Assembly: GCF_022640935.1 (NCBI RefSeq)
Contig: NZ_JALCCV010000011.1
Span: forward strand, 1 to 56,899
Reading direction: 5' to 3'
DNA from: Bifidobacterium sp.
GTDB lineage: Bacteria; Actinomycetota; Actinomycetes; Actinomycetales; Bifidobacteriaceae
Length of the DNA: 56,899 nucleotides
Shown: positions 17,754 to 26,540 of the stretch, piece after piece
Position numbering within the stretch: the stretch's first letter is position 1
Layout of the letters: every line of letters starts with the position of its first letter
Notes under the pieces: generated by a model
Database searches by the model: none
What the model was told of the DNA's origin: nothing
The model's input: only the letters and a program-made list of their open reading frames with translations
Made by a program: the position numbers and the translations under genes

Positions 17754-18725
17754 TCAGCCTTTGACCGCACCGGCCATGATGCCGGAGACGAGCTGGCGGC
17801 CGGCGAAGAAGAACAGTACGATGAGCGGGAAGGTCGTCAGGATGACGCCGGACATCACCATCGTGTAATCGGTGAAGTACGCGCCCTTGAGCGCTGCGGC
17901 GGCCACAGTGAGCATGCTGTTCTTGTTCGATCCCAGCACGAGCATGGGCCAGAAATAATTCGTCCACTGGCCGATGAAAGTGAACAGGAACAACATCGAG
18001 GCAGCCGGGCGGGCGGCCGGCATCGCGACTGACCAGAAAGTGCGGATCATCGAGCAGCCGTCGACGCGTGCCGCCTCGATCAGCTCGTAAGGCAGGGCAT
18101 CGCTGATGTACTGCGTCATCCAGAACACGCCAAACGCGCTGACCAAACCGGGGATGATCACAGCCCACAGGCTGCCGTACAGACCGGCCTTGTTGGCCAT
18201 GATATAAAGCGGCACGACGCTTAGCTGCTGCGGAATGGTCATCGTCGCGACCACGAAGGTGAGCATAAAATTACGCCCGCGGAAGTGCAGTTTGGCGAAC
18301 GAGTAGCCAGCCAGCGTGCTGAAAAGCACGGTGGAGATGGAGACCAGCGTCGCGACGAAGAAAGTGCCGCCGAGCGCCTGCCAGAAGTCAATCGCATCGA
18401 AAGCCCTGCCGATGTTCCCCAGCAACGCGCTGCCGGGAATCAGCGCACGCACGCCATACTGGTTGCTCGGGCTGTTCTGAGAGGCGATGGAAACCGCGTA
18501 ATACAGCGGGAAAATGAAGATTACAATGGCCAACACCAGAATCAGGTAGCTTGGCCAACCGGGCTGACGGCCTTCGGAGGTCAAACCGAGCTTCTTGGCA
18601 CGCACCCTCGCCGCGGCCCTGGCCACGCCCTTGCCATACGCCTGTTCGAGCGCGGGGACGCCATAATCGGTGCCGATGTTGCCATTATCGTTATCCTTGC
18701 CGGTTGCTTCGTCTATCTTGCTCAT
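17754..18725 (-). CDS. Sugar ABC transporter permease, MalG type
   Basis: One of two integral-membrane subunits of a CUT1 sugar importer. Six membrane segments are spaced over residues about 60-320. The coupling EAA loop is visible as IEAARVDGCSMIRTFWSVAMPAARP. The N-terminal 55 residues are charged and cytoplasmic. Length is 323 aa. It follows the MalF-type gene by 9 bp, so the two are co-transcribed and probably translationally linked. The GH1 gene follows after about 100 bp. Confidence 0.93.
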   Translation of the reverse strand: MSKIDEATGKDNDNGNIGTDYGVPALEQAYGKGVARAAARVRAKKLGLTSEGRQPGWPSYLILVLAIVIFIFPLYYAVSIASQNSPSNQYGVRALIPGSALLGNIGRAFDAIDFWQALGGTFFVATLVSISTVLFSTLAGYSFAKLHFRGRNFMLTFVVATMTIPQQLSVVPLYIMANKAGLYGSLWAVIIPGLVSAFGVFWMTQYISDALPYELIEAARVDGCSMIRTFWSVAMPAARPAASMLFLFTFIGQWTNYFWPMLVLGSNKNSMLTVAAAALKGAYFTDYTMVMSGVILTTFPLIVLFFFAGRQLVSGIMAGAVKG

Positions 18726-18734
18726 CGCTGGCCC

Positions 18735-19943
18735 CTACGCTTCCTGTTTCATGCCGAGTGCGTCCAACGTTGCCGCAGCCGCGCGCGCGTTGTATCCGGA
18801 GTGAATCGCCCGTTGCCGCTCCGCCTCGTTACGCTCCTCTATCTGGCGGATAGCCTGTTTGCTTCGCCGCGCCTGCCCGCCGGATGCGAACCGCTGCGTG
18901 AGCAGGTAGTTGAGCACGGCTATAGCCACGATGATGAGGAACAGCACCCATGCGACGGCTGCGGCACGGCCCATATTCGGCTGGCCGGGCGTCACACTGA
19001 CGAATCCGAGCTTGTACAGGTACAGGCTCACGGTCAGATACTGGTTGTTGACGCCGCCACCTGCGCTGGCCGCATTGTGGAAGAGCTGCGGCTCATCGAA
19101 GATCTGCAGGCCGCCGATGGTTGAGGTGATGATGACGAATATCAGGGTCGGGCGCAGCATCGGCAGCGTCACCGAACGGAAAGTACGCCACTTACCGGCG
19201 CCATCCACGACCGAGGCCTCGATCACATCGCGCGGCACGGCTTGCATGGCGGCGAGCAGAATCAGCGTGTTGTAGCCGGTCCAGCGGAAATTCACGATTG
19301 TTGCGATGGCGATATGCGACCAGATCGTGCTGCCGTGCCACATGATGGGATTCAGCCCGATCTGCTGGAGCAACACGTTGATGGCGCCCATCTTGTCAGA
19401 GAAAATCTGCGAGAAGATAATGCCTGCGGCAGACGGGGCCACCACATACGGCAGCAGTACGCCCATGCGCCAAAAGGTTTTGGCTTTGAGATTCGCGTCC
19501 AGGATCCAAGCCAAGAGCAATGCCAGCATGATTTGCGGAATCGAGCTCAGCAGAAAGATCGACACCGAATTCCGCAGCGCGACATAGAAAGCCTGCTGAT
19601 GCAGGACCCATGCGAAGTTGCCGAACCATGAGGGCGCAGTGCTTCCGCAGGTCGCGCCGCACACGGCAAGCCCGCCGTCGCCGGTGAGCGTGTTCCAGTT
19701 TCGAGTGGCTACGACCATCGTGTACAACAGTGGGAACAGACCGACGATGGCGAACAGGATGAAGAACGGCGCCACATAAATGTATGGCGACGCCTTCCAC
19801 TCGAACTGGCCGAGCCGGGTGCTCCACTTGCTCGGCTCGCCGTCAAGCAGGCCGCTGCCGGAGCGGTTCCCGCGCGTCATGCCAAACTGTTCGCTGGGCC
19901 CGCCAGCTGCGTGATGTTGATGTGACCTAGTCTGCTGTGACAT
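18735..19943 (-). CDS. Sugar ABC transporter permease, MalF type
   Basis: Partner permease of the CUT1 importer. The EAA coupling loop appears as IEASVVDGAGKWRTFRSVTLPMLRP. A His/Ser/Gly-rich cytoplasmic leader of about 50 residues precedes the first membrane segment (IYVAPFFILFAIVGLFPLLY), and a long basic, Arg/Ala-rich tail of about 60 residues follows the last. At 402 aa it is longer than a minimal MalF-type permease, which the leader and tail explain. Start ATG 19943 has AAGGAGA upstream. The binding-protein gene lies 285 bp upstream, with a hairpin between them. Confidence 0.92.
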   Translation of the reverse strand: MSQQTRSHQHHAAGGPSEQFGMTRGNRSGSGLLDGEPSKWSTRLGQFEWKASPYIYVAPFFILFAIVGLFPLLYTMVVATRNWNTLTGDGGLAVCGATCGSTAPSWFGNFAWVLHQQAFYVALRNSVSIFLLSSIPQIMLALLLAWILDANLKAKTFWRMGVLLPYVVAPSAAGIIFSQIFSDKMGAINVLLQQIGLNPIMWHGSTIWSHIAIATIVNFRWTGYNTLILLAAMQAVPRDVIEASVVDGAGKWRTFRSVTLPMLRPTLIFVIITSTIGGLQIFDEPQLFHNAASAGGGVNNQYLTVSLYLYKLGFVSVTPGQPNMGRAAAVAWVLFLIIVAIAVLNYLLTQRFASGGQARRSKQAIRQIEERNEAERQRAIHSGYNARAAAATLDALGMKQEA

Positions 19944-20061
19944 AGTCTCTCCTTTTCGGCTCATCGCCGGACTCGCCGCCGATTTTCGCCTTCGTTCTCG
20001 CTGCTAATCTCGCGTTAACGCACTATCCGCCGATCTCGCCGACTCAATTGCATTTGACCCC

Positions 20062-20115
20062 GCAATTCCGCCGCATGCCTCGACATGGTATGCCTTAGGC
20101 ACACGGCGGAATCGC
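20062..20115. repeat. Hairpin between binding-protein and permease genes
   Basis: GCAATTCCGCCG (20062-20073) pairs with CGGCGGAATCGC (20104-20115) over 12 bp including one G-T wobble. The loop holds a small second hairpin (TGCC-TTA-GGCA, 20091-20101). Such a structure after the binding-protein gene is expected where that protein must be made in excess over the permeases. The AATTCCGCC motif is shared with the repeats at 2762, 2970 and 8149. Confidence 0.6.
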
Positions 20116-20228
20116 ATCCTAGAGTCGGTCATCAGTAGGCAGGCACCAAGTTACTCAGCGTGTTCACACGTTGGACCTGAGCTGCCGGGAGTACGTCACC
20201 CGGTCCGTTTCCAGCGGCCCAGCAACGC

Positions 20229-21536
20229 TCAGGACAGTGCCTTGACGTCGTTGACGTACTGGTTCCAAGACTGTGCCGCACTCTGTTCCTGAGTCACGTC
20301 GACACGGCCGAGTGCATCGCCCATCTTGGAGTCGATGTCGTAGTACTGAGCACCGGTGTAGGGCACGACGGTGACCGCCTTGGCACGGTCGGCGAAGATC
20401 TTGCCGGTCGGCGCATTGTTCAGGAAGGTATCCGTCTTGTCGGCCACGGCTGGATCGGCCATCGCCTTGGGGGAGCTCGGGTAGTTCGAGGCGGCCTTGA
20501 AGGTCGCGACCTGCTGCTCCGGAGCGGTCAGCCACGCCACCAGTTTGGCTGCTTCGTCCTGGACCTTGGAGGTCTTGGGCACGACGAGCCACGAGCCGCC
20601 TTGATTGGATCCGCCTCCAGGCGTCACGTCGGCGATATCCCAGCCCTTGAAGTCAGAGCCTGAGTTGCCCTTGATATTGTTGACCAGCCAGGCGGGGCAC
20701 ATGATCGTGGCGAAGCCCTTGTCGGATTTGAAGTTGGCGTTCCAGTCGTCGGACCACTGATTGAGGTGTGCCGACATATCGGTGGTCGCGGTCAGCTGAT
20801 CGTAGAGGCTCTTGATCTTGCTGTCGGTGGCGATGACAGTGCCATCCTTCTTGACATAGGCTTCTTCGATCTGGGTTTTCATCGCGCCCCAGATGCCGCC
20901 CATCGCGTCATACCACGGCAGTCCGGTCTTTTCAGTGTATTGCTTGCCGACTTGGAAGTAAGTGTCCCAAGTGGCGCTGTCGCCCCCGAGCAGTTTGGCA
21001 ACTTCGTCGCGGTCGGTCGGCAGTCCGGCCTTGGCGAACAGATCCGAACGATAGCAGACGGCGGTGGGGCCGATATCGTTGCCCGCGCCGATGACTTCGC
21101 CATTCGCCGTGGTGGCGCCCTGCGTCTTCCAGTCGAGCCAGTCGTTGTTTTTGAGATAATCCTTGAGATCCATGAACTTGTCGGGCATCGCCGTGATCGA
21201 CGGCATCCACGCGATATCGGCCGCATAGATGTCATAGGCGTTCGAGCCGGATGAGATGGCGGTGTTGAAGGCGGAGCGCGCATCGTCCGAGCCGGAGGCG
21301 ACGGTCTCCTCGATTTTGATGTTCGGGTGCTCTTTCTCGTATTTGGTCCACAGATCCGCACCCGGGCGCTCATTGCTGGGCTTGCCATAGCCGAAGTTGT
21401 TGAAGGTCTGGATCTTGATGACAGTCTTACCACCTGATTTGGCCCCATTTTGCGAATTGCTGGATCCGCAGGCGGCCATGCTGGCCAGCGCGGCAATCGC
21501 AGTGACGGAGGCGAGTATTCGTGTGCTTCGCTTCAT
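20229..21536 (-). CDS. Sugar ABC transporter substrate-binding lipoprotein
   Basis: The extracellular, membrane-anchored receptor of the CUT1 importer. A basic start and hydrophobic helix (MKRSTRILASVTAIAALAS) lead to the lipobox MAAC-G, giving a lipid-modified Cys at residue 23. The mature part of about 410 residues has the family-1 binding-protein pattern, with a Trp- and Asp-rich sugar cleft (WMPSITAMPDKF, NQWSDDWN, LVAWLTAPEQQ). Start ATG 21536 has GGAAAGGAA upstream. It is the first gene of the transporter series and is preceded by a promoter with an operator. The ligand is inferred to be a beta-glucoside from the GH1 gene; the sequence alone does not show it. Confidence 0.93.
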   Translation of the reverse strand: MKRSTRILASVTAIAALASMAACGSSNSQNGAKSGGKTVIKIQTFNNFGYGKPSNERPGADLWTKYEKEHPNIKIEETVASGSDDARSAFNTAISSGSNAYDIYAADIAWMPSITAMPDKFMDLKDYLKNNDWLDWKTQGATTANGEVIGAGNDIGPTAVCYRSDLFAKAGLPTDRDEVAKLLGGDSATWDTYFQVGKQYTEKTGLPWYDAMGGIWGAMKTQIEEAYVKKDGTVIATDSKIKSLYDQLTATTDMSAHLNQWSDDWNANFKSDKGFATIMCPAWLVNNIKGNSGSDFKGWDIADVTPGGGSNQGGSWLVVPKTSKVQDEAAKLVAWLTAPEQQVATFKAASNYPSSPKAMADPAVADKTDTFLNNAPTGKIFADRAKAVTVVPYTGAQYYDIDSKMGDALGRVDVTQEQSAAQSWNQYVNDVKALS

Positions 21537-21612
21537 GGTGTTCCTTTCCTCATCGCACATCCATGTGCGATCTCTCCACCGGTGAATGCAGCTGCGCATA
21601 TCACCGATGTTC

Positions 21613-21668
21613 TTGGAACCGTTTCCAAAAACACAGTTACTGTATCACATTTTTCGATTGCGCTCCAA
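21613..21668 (-). promoter_or_regulatory. Promoter and LacI-type operator of the sugar transporter operon
   Basis: Read leftward: -35 TTGGAG (21663-21668), 18-nt spacer, -10 TACAGT (21639-21644), then the 16-bp pseudo-palindrome TTGGAAACGGTTCCAA at 21613-21628 over the likely transcription start. The operator matches the LacI-family form GGAANCGNTTCC exactly. The adjacent LacI-type regulator is the obvious ligand-responsive repressor. The gap 21537-21869 holds no gene. Confidence 0.65.
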
Positions 21669-21816
21669 CAGATGTGCCGTGTTGTGCTCAACTGTCGGCA
21701 ACTGTGCGCTTCTGTGCCTTTGAGTCGGTAATAGACCGGATTGTGGTGAGATTCTCGATGCCTTATGTGCTCTTCTGAACAGTGGCAGAGCCTCGGAAGG
21801 CACCACAGCAAGCGGC

Positions 21817-21836
21817 AGGCATTACATGTATTGCCT
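21817..21836. repeat. Near-perfect 20-bp palindrome after the LacI gene
   Basis: AGGCATTACATGTATTGCCT is palindromic except for one central-arm mismatch pair. It lies 34 nt after the regulator stop codon. With no T-run following it is not a classical terminator. It may be a protein-binding site or simply a stabilising hairpin. Confidence 0.4.
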
Positions 21837-21869
21837 CAGCGGCACTCGCCGGGGCAGCCATGCCAGTGC

Positions 21870-22880
21870 TCACGCGCTCTCCCGCGTTACCAGTGTGACC
21901 GGGAATATCTGCACTGTCGTCTTCCACTCTCCTGTGGCAAGTCGATGAATCAACATATCAGTAGCCGCTTGAGCCAACTGGGTAAGCGGCTGCGCGACAG
22001 TGGTCAGGCGCGGTGACGTGGCGCTGGCGATATGAAAATCATCAAAGCCAATCACTGCGACATCCTGCGGCACGCGCTTGCCACGCTGATGCAACGCATG
22101 CAGAGCTCCGGCAGCGATCTGGTCGGATTGCGCAAACACTCCGTCAACGGTCGGATGCGCATCGAGAATGGCAGCCATCGCCTCAATGCCATGCTCGAAG
22201 CTATAAGGGCCGGGAAGAATGGCAACCGGCTCGAGACTGGCCTCCTTGAGCGCCATCACGCAGCCTTCGGTGCGCAGATTCTTGCCCGCCGGCGACTGCA
22301 TGTCGACAGGTCCCTCGATAAAGGCGATATGCCTTCTGCCGCGGCTCACCAGCAGCTGCCCGGCGAGATAGCCGCCCTGAATCTGATCGGGATCGACATA
22401 CGGGTAGTTCATGCCGACGGGCGGCTTGCCCACGAACACTGTGGGCTTGCCCGATGCCTTGATGATCGTAGCGAAACGCTTGGAATAGTGGAAACTGACG
22501 ACCACCATGCCTTCGGCACCGGAATTGCGCAGCAGGCGGATGAAACCGTCGGCGTCCGTCGGCGCGATCAGCACCAGGAACGGCAGCAGATTCGCCTTCG
22601 AGAAGGAACCCATGAGCCGGCTGACAATATCAGAGATGAAAGCGTCGCGAAACGCGAAGTCGGGAGATTCGGTGATGACGATAGCCACGATATTCGATCT
22701 GCCCGAAGTCAGCTGTCTTGCGGCCATATTGGGCACGAAATGCAACTCCCGGGCCGCCTGTCGCACCTTGCTGCGCGTCGCCGGCGACGCAGAGCCTTCG
22801 CCTAGCGCGCGCGAGGCGGTCGACACGGCCACACCGGCCTTGCGTGCCACATCGCGTATCGTGACCGCCTGCTGTGCCAT
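21870..22880 (-). CDS. LacI-family transcriptional regulator
   Basis: A DNA-binding repressor that responds to sugar. The N-terminal helix-turn-helix and hinge are clear (VTIRDVARKAGVAVSTASRAL through NMAARQLTSGRS, residues 6-63), followed by a periplasmic-binding-protein-like sensor domain (about 65-330). Length is 336 aa, normal for the family. Start ATG 22880 has GGAGG upstream. It sits directly upstream of the transporter operon in the same direction, like cldR in B. breve. A related operator at 22907-22920, just before its own start, suggests autoregulation. Confidence 0.92.
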   Translation of the reverse strand: MAQQAVTIRDVARKAGVAVSTASRALGEGSASPATRSKVRQAARELHFVPNMAARQLTSGRSNIVAIVITESPDFAFRDAFISDIVSRLMGSFSKANLLPFLVLIAPTDADGFIRLLRNSGAEGMVVVSFHYSKRFATIIKASGKPTVFVGKPPVGMNYPYVDPDQIQGGYLAGQLLVSRGRRHIAFIEGPVDMQSPAGKNLRTEGCVMALKEASLEPVAILPGPYSFEHGIEAMAAILDAHPTVDGVFAQSDQIAAGALHALHQRGKRVPQDVAVIGFDDFHIASATSPRLTTVAQPLTQLAQAATDMLIHRLATGEWKTTVQIFPVTLVTRESA

Positions 22881-22906
22881 AGCCGCCTCCGCCTTGGTGA
22901 TCCGTA

Positions 22907-22920
22907 TGCAAACGGTTCCA
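22907..22920 (-). promoter_or_regulatory. LacI-type operator in front of the regulator gene
   Basis: TGGAACCGTTTGCA (read leftward) keeps the GGAANCGNTT core of the operator at 21613-21628, with a single change in the right half. It lies 27 nt before the regulator ATG and so could mediate autorepression. Confidence 0.5.
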
Positions 22921-23063
22921 TCGATTTGACTGCAATTGTAGCGCCACATTGCGGCTAATGGAGCAAAACAGACACTGACGAGCTGCCATCGGCCCTTATG
23001 TTCCACTACCTAAGTTTACTGGCATAACGGACGCTGGTGGAGTTGCTCGGTTAGCGGCTTGGT

Positions 23064-24065
23064 TTATTCATGCTTGGGGAGAACGACCGGGTTCTTGCGC
23101 GACTCCTCGATGCTGAAGGGGGCGAGGCGCGCGGTGTTGGCGCGCACGGCGTCGCAAGAAGCGGCGAAGCCGGCCTGTTCCTCCTCGTTCAAATCCAATT
23201 CAACGATGTCCTCGACGCCGTCAGCGCCGATGATGCACGGCACTGAAATATATAACCCGCTCTGGCCGTACTGTCCGTCAAGCCGCACCGATCCAGGCAT
23301 CACCGCGTGCTCGTCATGCAGGATAGCACGGGTGATGCGGGCCGCCGCGTTGGCGATCGCATATTCCGTGCACTGCTTGCCACGGTAGGCGACATAACCA
23401 CCGTCGCGCGCCTTCGCCTGCACATCGTCAGGCTTGAGATCGCGAAAACCTGGTTTGCCGGCAACGTTTTTCATCGGAACACCGGCGAAACTAATGGCCG
23501 ACCATGCGGCGATCTGCGTATTGCCGTGTTCGCCGATCATGTAGGCCTGAATGGATTCGGGCGCAAGCTTCGTAGTCAGCGAGATCACCTCCCGCAGCCG
23601 GGCGGAATCGAGGCAGGTGCCAGTGCCGATGATATGGCTCGCGGGCAGGCCCGACAGCCGATGCAATTCGGCGGACACCACGTCGCACGGATTGGCGACA
23701 TTGACCCAAAATCCTTCGAACCCTGCCGCCGCGAGACGTCCGGCAAAAGTACGAGCCGAATCGACGGTGGCGAACAGCTCGCCGTCGCGGCTGACCGCAG
23801 CAAGCTTGACATTGCCGGCAGCGTTGATGATGACATCGCAATCCGCCAACTGCTCGTAATCGGCATGACAGTTCCTCACCACGACACGATGCGGTGCGAA
23901 GACGACGGAATCGTTGAGATCCTGCACCTCGGCGGCGAGTTTGCCCTCATTGACGTCGCATAGCAGCAGTTCGTCCGCGATACCTTGCAGAATGAGGCTG
24001 TTCGCCGCGTGCGGGCCGACATGGCCGATGCCGATGATGCCAATGGATACTGGACGATGGCTCAT
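23064..24065 (-). CDS. L-lactate/L-2-hydroxyacid dehydrogenase family protein
   Basis: An NAD-dependent dehydrogenase of the LDH/malate fold. The Rossmann motif GIIGIGHVG (residues 9-17) and the acidic CDVN at the second strand end fit NAD use. Catalytic elements are present: NVANPCDV, CLDSARLR (Asp and Arg) and GEHGN (His). The mobile substrate loop is atypical: where lactate dehydrogenases have a GQKPGETR-like sequence, this protein reads AGNVKLAAVSRDG. That resembles L-2-hydroxyisocaproate dehydrogenases, so the substrate may be a branched 2-oxo acid. Start ATG 24065 has AGGAGGGA upstream; 333 aa. The gap 24066-24415 holds no gene, only an imperfect operator-like CAACCGTTTCAG at 24244-24255. 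Confidence 0.85.
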   Translation of the reverse strand: MSHRPVSIGIIGIGHVGPHAANSLILQGIADELLLCDVNEGKLAAEVQDLNDSVVFAPHRVVVRNCHADYEQLADCDVIINAAGNVKLAAVSRDGELFATVDSARTFAGRLAAAGFEGFWVNVANPCDVVSAELHRLSGLPASHIIGTGTCLDSARLREVISLTTKLAPESIQAYMIGEHGNTQIAAWSAISFAGVPMKNVAGKPGFRDLKPDDVQAKARDGGYVAYRGKQCTEYAIANAAARITRAILHDEHAVMPGSVRLDGQYGQSGLYISVPCIIGADGVEDIVELDLNEEEQAGFAASCDAVRANTARLAPFSIEESRKNPVVLPKHE

Positions 24066-24415
24066 ATGAATCCCTCCTCGTACGGCGTCCGCACGGCCGC
24101 CGACTGTGCCCCAACGTCGTGCCCGGCATGCGTCTCGCCAGGTCAGGCGCGCAACATCTGCCAATACGCCTTGAAATGGCGCATCCGCGATGCCTCGTAA
24201 CCGTGATACTACCCCGTACCACTGGCCAATGGCGACACCGTATCACAACCGTTTCAGTGAACTGAGCTTCTGTGCGCCATTATCGAGGAAACCAACTCAG
24301 TTGCGCCTCATACGGCTTATCACCGAACTCGCGCGCCGCCACGCATAGCAGGCCATCGAACCGGCAGCCCGGCAATGACGAAATGGCCGTTGCCAAATTG
24401 ACTCTTACCGAATGA

Positions 24416-25546
24416 TCATGCAGCCACCTCAGGATTTTCGCTCCATTTGCCTTGCTTCGGCTCGCCGGGAATCAGATCGTAGGGCATTTGGCGTTTGATG
24501 AGCCAGAATACGATAAGGACCACAGCCACCGCGAAGGAAACGCGATTGGCGGCAGTGTTGAGCGCGGTCTCGTTGCCCTGATTGTTGAAGCCCGGTTGCA
24601 GCAGAGCATAGAGCACGACGATGCGCAGAGCGTAGAACGCGGTTCTGGCATGACCGTGGCGGCGACGAGTCTCCACGGTCATGTGGGTGAACATGCCGCC
24701 CAAGGTCTGGCCGCGGTGCGTGACCGGGATCCACAGCTCGAAGACGAAGAATACGAGACCTGCGACGACCCTGATGATGACGGTGAACACCTCGACGCCG
24801 AAAGTCAGCCCCCACAATCGGTAATCGCCGTTGGGCTGCGGCGTAGCGACATAATGCAGCAGAACGACCAAGCCGGCTCCGAACGAGGAATACGCCACGG
24901 TGGCGAGCGCCATATCGATGGCCAACGTCACTGCGCGGTGCAGCAGTTTCGGCGAGGCGTTGACCGCATCCCTGTCGATCTGTTCGAGCGGCAACATCCG
25001 GCTGAACAGCAGCGCTGCCGCCCAGCCGAGAAACGCGCCGAGCGTGTTCGTCATAAGATCGTTCACGTCGAACTGCCTGTAGGCGCACGGGTACAGATGC
25101 CAGAATCCGGTCAGCTGCGAGCATTCGACAGCCAGCGATATCAGGAATCCGGCTGGAATCACCGCCCAGCCCTTCCAACGCAGCCAGCGGGTCATCGCAA
25201 AGCCGAGTGGGATGAACAACACGACATTCATCACGAGCTGCAGCAGGCCATACAGGCCATCGTTGCGAATATCGGCGATGAAACGCAACGGATTGAGCTG
25301 CGGGACGACATGATGAACCGCACAATAGGCCTGCGGGTCATCCGGCATCGGATACAACGTGAATGCCGCAAGCCCCAGGATATACAGCACGACGAGGTAG
25401 GCCGCCAGCACCGCACTGAAACGCAGCCGGTGATGGCGGTGATACATGCCGGCGAGAATGGGCAGCGTCAGCGCCGCCGAAACAAAGGGCCACGCAATTA
25501 CCGCGATAATGAACGAGGTGCTGAAATATCCCAGATAGCCGAGCAT
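24416..25546 (-). CDS. VanZ-RDD fusion membrane protein
   Basis: A polytopic membrane protein of unknown role. Residues about 45-190 are VanZ-like: a hydrophobic hairpin, then LNPLRFIADI, NVVLFIPLGF, SLAVECSQL and DVNDLMTNTLGAFLG, which are the usual VanZ landmarks. Residues about 205-350 are an RDD-like bundle with IDMALATVAYS, ELWIPVTHRGQTLGGMF and a charged loop. Some VanZ proteins affect glycopeptide sensitivity; nothing here shows that for this one. The gene stands alone, read leftward, with a weak ribosome site. About 240 bp separate it from the DUF3566 gene. Confidence 0.82.
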   Translation of the reverse strand: MLGYLGYFSTSFIIAVIAWPFVSAALTLPILAGMYHRHHRLRFSAVLAAYLVVLYILGLAAFTLYPMPDDPQAYCAVHHVVPQLNPLRFIADIRNDGLYGLLQLVMNVVLFIPLGFAMTRWLRWKGWAVIPAGFLISLAVECSQLTGFWHLYPCAYRQFDVNDLMTNTLGAFLGWAAALLFSRMLPLEQIDRDAVNASPKLLHRAVTLAIDMALATVAYSSFGAGLVVLLHYVATPQPNGDYRLWGLTFGVEVFTVIIRVVAGLVFFVFELWIPVTHRGQTLGGMFTHMTVETRRRHGHARTAFYALRIVVLYALLQPGFNNQGNETALNTAANRVSFAVAVVLIVFWLIKRQMPYDLIPGEPKQGKWSENPEVAA

Positions 25547-25784
25547 GTCTTTATTCTTTTGCCTTGAATGAGATTACGATGGTGAGCCGGCAAATCCCCG
25601 CGCGCCGGTCAGCGCATCCTTGCTCGCCGCGTATTTCCGCGCGGATTCGTTATTTTCAAGCCTCTGCAACATCCTCTTTGCCTAATTTATGAGAAGGTTG
25701 TCCAACGTCGTGCAGATTATGAGCGGGCATACGACTGATGGGTCAGGCCGATTCCATTCGCCGCGACGACTCACGCGGAAGGAT

Positions 25785-26384
25785 TCAGTCATCACCAAGC
25801 GTGACGTGGACGCCGCCGACCAACGCGCTGGCTACGTTGTAAAGCCAGGCGAGGATGGTGGCGAGCAGCGTGAACAACACGACTTCGATGATCGAGAATA
25901 TCGTGACGACGCTCAGCACCGTGCTCAGCGAGAACACGTCGGCAAGGTTGAAGTCGCCCGTATCCAAACCGGTCGACGAAACGATCTGCGTCACCTGGTC
26001 GAAAACACCGACGATGTTGAGCAGGAACCAAATCAGCGCCGCGGCCACGATCTGTATGATAGCCCCGGCTACGCCGAGCAGGAAGGTGACCTTAGCGACC
26101 GACCAGGCGTCGAAGTGAACGAAGGAGAGGCTCATGCGCCGGGCGCGCGGCGGACGGCGCTGATTCGAACCAGCTGACCGTGGCTCTGCCGCAGTCGGCG
26201 AAGCGCCGAACGCATTGGCCGGTTGATTCGATATGGACCGAGCCATTCTCGGGGCGTGCTCACGCGGGATCGCGTTTTGAATACGCATCTCACGCACACT
26301 TTCCCCGTCAGCGGCCTCAGCACCGGGTGCGAAACCATTCGATCTGATGGCGTCCGGCTCGTTGCCTTCAAGATTCTCGCTCAT
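25785..26384 (-). CDS. DUF3566 membrane protein downstream of gyrA
   Basis: A small membrane protein conserved next to gyrA across Actinobacteria; its function is unknown. The first 85 residues are polar and disordered. The conserved part starts at LSFVHFDAWSVAKVTFLLGVAG, followed by a first membrane segment, a loop, and a second segment (VVTIFSIIEVVLFTLLATILAWLYN). It ends with VGGVHVTLGDD, the usual family ending. Start ATG 26384 has AAGGAG upstream; 199 aa. The gene follows gyrA by about 155 bp in the same direction and may be transcribed with it. Confidence 0.88.
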   Translation of the reverse strand: MSENLEGNEPDAIRSNGFAPGAEAADGESVREMRIQNAIPREHAPRMARSISNQPANAFGASPTAAEPRSAGSNQRRPPRARRMSLSFVHFDAWSVAKVTFLLGVAGAIIQIVAAALIWFLLNIVGVFDQVTQIVSSTGLDTGDFNLADVFSLSTVLSVVTIFSIIEVVLFTLLATILAWLYNVASALVGGVHVTLGDD

Positions 26385-26540
26385 CGCTGCTCCTTGTCAC
26401 TGATGGGTCACTGATGTCCTGTCCCAGCCATATGGGCCATGCTTCAAATCCTAGGCCGAGGCTACCAGCGTTCTGGGACGATTAGCGCCATCCTGCACAG
26501 TCTGCACAGTTTCTCGCCGCCGCATTGATGCCAATCCCAG

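Noticed and set aside
26158..26180. GGTTCGAATC-like T-loop of a tRNA on the minus strand
   Set aside because: The flanking bases do not form a 5-bp T-stem or an acceptor stem, and the stretch lies inside the N-terminal coding part of the DUF3566 gene.
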